Source of the DNA: Paenibacillus aceris
Lineage (GTDB): Bacteria > Bacillota > Bacilli > Paenibacillales > NBRC-103111
Assembly (NCBI RefSeq): GCF_017874035.1
Contig: NZ_JAGGKV010000005.1
Coordinates: 372,001 to 436,000, forward strand
Reading direction: 5' to 3'
DNA length: 64,000 nucleotides
The notes under the pieces are model-generated. The model saw only the letters and a list, made by a program, of their open reading frames with translations, searched no databases and was not told the DNA's origin. The position numbers and the translations under genes were made by a program. Positions within the stretch are counted from its first letter, which is position 1, and each line of letters begins with the position of its first letter. Shown here in pieces: positions 61,572 to 64,000 of the stretch.

Positions 61572-62897
61572 ATGTTCAAAAAACCGTTTTTTACTGTAAC
61601 TGCCCTGATGCTTGTATCATCATTGGCGTTAATGGGATGCAGTTCCAGTACGAATTCAAATTCTGCCTCTTCTGCTTCACCAGCTGTAAGCGCTTCACCT
61701 GCAGGTGATAAAACGACTCCAACACCTTCCAAACAGGATAAAGTGATGTTATCCGCATTCATGTACGTGACGAGCCCGGCTGGTCAAGACGCCTACACAC
61801 AGATTGCAAGAGATTTTGAGCAGCAAAATCCAAACATTCAAGTGGACTTGCAATTCCCAGGTGATTATGAAAATGTTTTGAAAGTCAAAATGGCGGCCAA
61901 TGAGCTGCCGGATGTATTCGATACTCATGGCTGGGCGCAAATTCGGTATGGCAAATATTTAACCGATTTGAAAGCTGAAAGCTGGGTACCGCAAATGACG
62001 GATACCATCAAGGACGTAGTTACCGACAAATCCGGAAAAGTCTATGTGCTTCCGATCAGTGAAGCAAAAGATGGGATCTCTTATAACGTGAATGTACTAA
62101 AAAAATATAATGTTGATGTTCCAAAAACGATTGACGAATTTTTAGCTGCTGCAGATAAAATTAAATCGCAAAGCAATGGGGATGTTACTCCATTCTATTA
62201 TGCAGGGGCTGATAACTGGACTGTCGGGCAGTTTTTTGACGAATTTGCAAGCCCATTGTTAATTTCACCGAAGGAAAACTCGGCTAGCGCACTGCTGGAC
62301 GGCAGTTTCGATTGGACGAAATGGACGCCGCTGCCTGCAAAATTCAAAGAAATGTTTGATAAAGGATACATGAATAAAGATGTGATAACAGCGAAATACA
62401 CAGATCTGGCCAAGTTGTTTGCGACAGATAAAGTAGCCTTCTTCATGGGTGGTCCTTCCTTTGCGGATGATGCCTATAAAGTCAACAAGGATACTAAGAT
62501 TGGTATTATGCCTGTACCGTCTATGGTCGCCGGTGACGAACCAAGCTTCTCCGGTGGAGAAAGGGATACCATGGGAGTTTGGAAAGATTCCAAGCACATC
62601 GATGAAGCCAAAAAATTGCTTGCTTTCTATGCTAAACCAGAAAACATGGCTAAAATCGCAAATGTTATGAAACTTCCAGCCGGTTTGAAAGGTGTAACTG
62701 CAACTCATGAATTTGCCTCATTTTATGATCAATATTCATCGATTCGCGTCTTCCCTTATTTTGACCGTGTCTACCTGCCAAGCGGTATGTGGGATGTCAT
62801 GTGTAATTCCGGTTTGGATTTAATCGCCGGACATATTACACCAGCGAAATACAGTGACGTTATGAAAGAGAACGTAGCCCGTTTAAATAGAAAGTAA
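61572..62897 (+). CDS. Second sugar-binding lipoprotein
   Basis: A 441-residue extracellular binding protein with lipobox LMGC (Cys about residue 23) and a Ser-rich linker. It has the family-1 fold: YTQIARDFEQQNPNIQVDLQFPGDYENVLKVKMAANELPDVFDTHGW, VYVLPISEAKDGISYNVNVLKKYNVDVPKTIDEFL, and KHIDEAKKLLAFYAKPENM. It is distinct from the earlier lipoprotein, so a different oligosaccharide is likely. ATG 61572 follows GGGAGGG; the open frame before it has no ribosome site. It is followed by a terminator-like hairpin and then its permease genes. Confidence 0.9.
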   Translation: MFKKPFFTVTALMLVSSLALMGCSSSTNSNSASSASPAVSASPAGDKTTPTPSKQDKVMLSAFMYVTSPAGQDAYTQIARDFEQQNPNIQVDLQFPGDYENVLKVKMAANELPDVFDTHGWAQIRYGKYLTDLKAESWVPQMTDTIKDVVTDKSGKVYVLPISEAKDGISYNVNVLKKYNVDVPKTIDEFLAAADKIKSQSNGDVTPFYYAGADNWTVGQFFDEFASPLLISPKENSASALLDGSFDWTKWTPLPAKFKEMFDKGYMNKDVITAKYTDLAKLFATDKVAFFMGGPSFADDAYKVNKDTKIGIMPVPSMVAGDEPSFSGGERDTMGVWKDSKHIDEAKKLLAFYAKPENMAKIANVMKLPAGLKGVTATHEFASFYDQYSSIRVFPYFDRVYLPSGMWDVMCNSGLDLIAGHITPAKYSDVMKENVARLNRK

Positions 62898-62947
62898 ATT
62901 CAAGGAATGGAACTGAATCGAATATAGGGTTGTCAAACTGAATGATG

Positions 62948-62987
62948 AAAAATTCCCGTACCATAAGGAAGTGGTGCGGGAATTTTT
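62948..62987 (+). terminator. Attenuating terminator between binding protein and permease
   Basis: AAAAATTCCCGTACCA (62948-62963) pairs with TGGTGCGGGAATTTTT (62972-62987) with one mismatch. In such operons partial termination keeps the lipoprotein in excess over the permeases. Confidence 0.8.
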
Positions 62988-63030
62988 AAAAACATGATTT
63001 GGGACGCCTCAACTGAACGGAGGGAAAGCA

Positions 63031-63957
63031 ATGGAATCTATAGATACTACTTATACAAAAAAGCGTATCCCCCTGAAAAGGCGGGGAAGGTTTAGTTCAC
63101 CTGTTTGGCTCAATTTTCTATACTTACCGACAATTGTGCTTCTGCTTACGTTTATTGTGTACCCGCTACTAAACGGGATTAAAATTTCTTTCACGGATTG
63201 GGATGGGTTTTCCCAAACTTGGAAATGGTTTGGCTTTGGCAATTACCGCAGGATGCTTGGGGAGCAGGATGTATGGATCGTTATTAAAAATACATTTATT
63301 TATGGGATAGGCAGCACATTTTTTCAAAATCTAATTGGGTTGATGTATGCACTATTCTTAAATTATAAGATGCGTACCGCTGGCATTGCCAAAACGATCA
63401 TTTACTTGCCGGTGATTATAAGTCCGTTAATTATGGGGTATATTTGGTACTTCTTCTTCCAATATAATGGCGGAGCTATAAACGATATCATACATCTATT
63501 CCAAAAAGAAACGATTGACTTATTAGCCAATTCGAAAATCAATGTGTGGATGATCACATTTGTAAATACATATCAATTTCTCGGAATCGCGATGATCATT
63601 TTTTTGGCTGGGCTCCAAACGATTCCCAAAGATTATTATGAGGCTGCTGATATAGATGGCGCTTCTGCCTTTTCTAAGTTCAAGCAAGTAACACTACCCT
63701 TACTGTCACCAGCGATCACCATAAGTGTCGTTTTAAACTTAATTGGAGGTTTGAGACTGTACGACGTCATTATGTCATTAACGAAAGGCGGGCCCGGCTT
63801 CGCTTCGTCATCCTTGTCTTCCTATATGTATAGACAATATTTTACACGGCAGGATGCCGGGTTCGCATCATCCATTGGGATATTGATGTTTGTGCTAATT
63901 TCTATCATCAGCCTCTCTGCACTTTATTTCTTAAGAAAAAGGGAGCTGGAGCTATGA
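63031..63957 (+). CDS. ABC sugar permease, MalF/UgpA type
   Basis: A 308-residue permease with six spans, the first in FLYLPTIVLLLTFIVYPLLNGI. The EAA loop reads YEAADIDGASAFSKFKQVTLPLL (about residues 205-227). GGAGGG lies 8 nt before ATG. It works with the second binding lipoprotein. Its stop overlaps the ATG of the next permease (ATGA), so the two are translationally coupled. Confidence 0.9.
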   Translation: MESIDTTYTKKRIPLKRRGRFSSPVWLNFLYLPTIVLLLTFIVYPLLNGIKISFTDWDGFSQTWKWFGFGNYRRMLGEQDVWIVIKNTFIYGIGSTFFQNLIGLMYALFLNYKMRTAGIAKTIIYLPVIISPLIMGYIWYFFFQYNGGAINDIIHLFQKETIDLLANSKINVWMITFVNTYQFLGIAMIIFLAGLQTIPKDYYEAADIDGASAFSKFKQVTLPLLSPAITISVVLNLIGGLRLYDVIMSLTKGGPGFASSSLSSYMYRQYFTRQDAGFASSIGILMFVLISIISLSALYFLRKRELEL

Positions 63958-64000
63958 AACCGGTAAAAAAATGGATGGACATCGTAACCATACTGATTTG
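63954..64000 (+). CDS. ABC sugar permease, MalG type (partial, cut by the window end)
   Basis: The first 15 complete codons are visible (MKPVKKWMDIVTILI). The ATG overlaps the preceding TGA, and GGAG lies upstream. The position and the basic start followed by a hydrophobic stretch fit the second permease of a CUT1 importer, but the identity rests mainly on context. Confidence 0.6.
   Translation, partial: MKPVKKWMDIVTILI

Noticed and set aside
1..64000. CRISPR arrays, insertion sequences or prophage genes
   Set aside because: No regularly spaced short repeats, transposase, integrase or structural phage genes were recognised; the only long repeats are the enzyme tails.

Overview
The window reads as a low-to-mid GC Gram-positive, spore-forming bacterium, most likely Paenibacillus or a close relative. 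The evidence is strong AGGAGG-type ribosome binding sites, a SpoVB-type flippase, a NucB-type nuclease, a T-box-like leader, a YesM/YesN-type two-component pair and very large secreted multidomain carbohydrate-active enzymes. No tRNA, rRNA, CRISPR array, transposase or prophage gene was seen.

Region 1 (1-20.4 kb) is a mixed housekeeping and accessory stretch. It holds a DUF2975/HTH pair, an LLM flavin oxidoreductase, a NucB-like nuclease, an ArsR/SRPBCC pair with clear operators, a short UvrA-like ABC protein, an RDD protein, spoVB, a T-box-like leader in front of a truncated DUF5662 gene, a CE15 esterase, a GyrI-like protein, a small catalase, a phytase-like secreted protein, a histidyl-tRNA synthetase, a 2-hydroxyacid dehydrogenase, a deleted metallophosphatase, a GNAT acetyltransferase and a DinB protein. 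The histidyl-tRNA synthetase is preceded by a short leader peptide with four consecutive His codons and a chain of competing hairpins ending in a terminator. This is the architecture of a ribosome-mediated histidine attenuator.

Region 2 (20.5-27.6 kb, minus strand) is one gene of about 2,355 codons with three predicted glycosidase domains: a clan GH-A domain and two GH43 domains. Binding and Ig-like modules lie between them. Region 3 (27.8-31.6 kb) looks like a decayed uptake locus. It contains a UTRA-only fragment of a GntR regulator, an intact ABC ATPase, an MBL hydrolase with an in-frame amber codon, a frameshifted DUF606 protein and an intact inositol-monophosphatase-like gene.

Region 4 (31.9-64 kb, plus strand) is a polysaccharide-utilisation locus. 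It has a secreted protein with two copies of a lyase-like domain, an ABC importer (two permeases and a binding lipoprotein), a sensor kinase and AraC-type response regulator, then large secreted GH28, GH27 and GH95-like enzymes, and a second importer cut by the window end. The enzyme set suggests pectin or rhamnogalacturonan with arabinose, galactose and fucose side chains; this is an inference.

The most unusual feature is that all five giant secreted enzymes end in the same three modules: cohesin, a helical FIVAR domain, then a dockerin. No scaffoldin or SLH anchor is present. Each enzyme carries both halves of a cellulosome-type lock, so the enzymes could link to one another without a scaffold. 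The five tails fall into two subtypes in which cohesin and dockerin sequences vary together.
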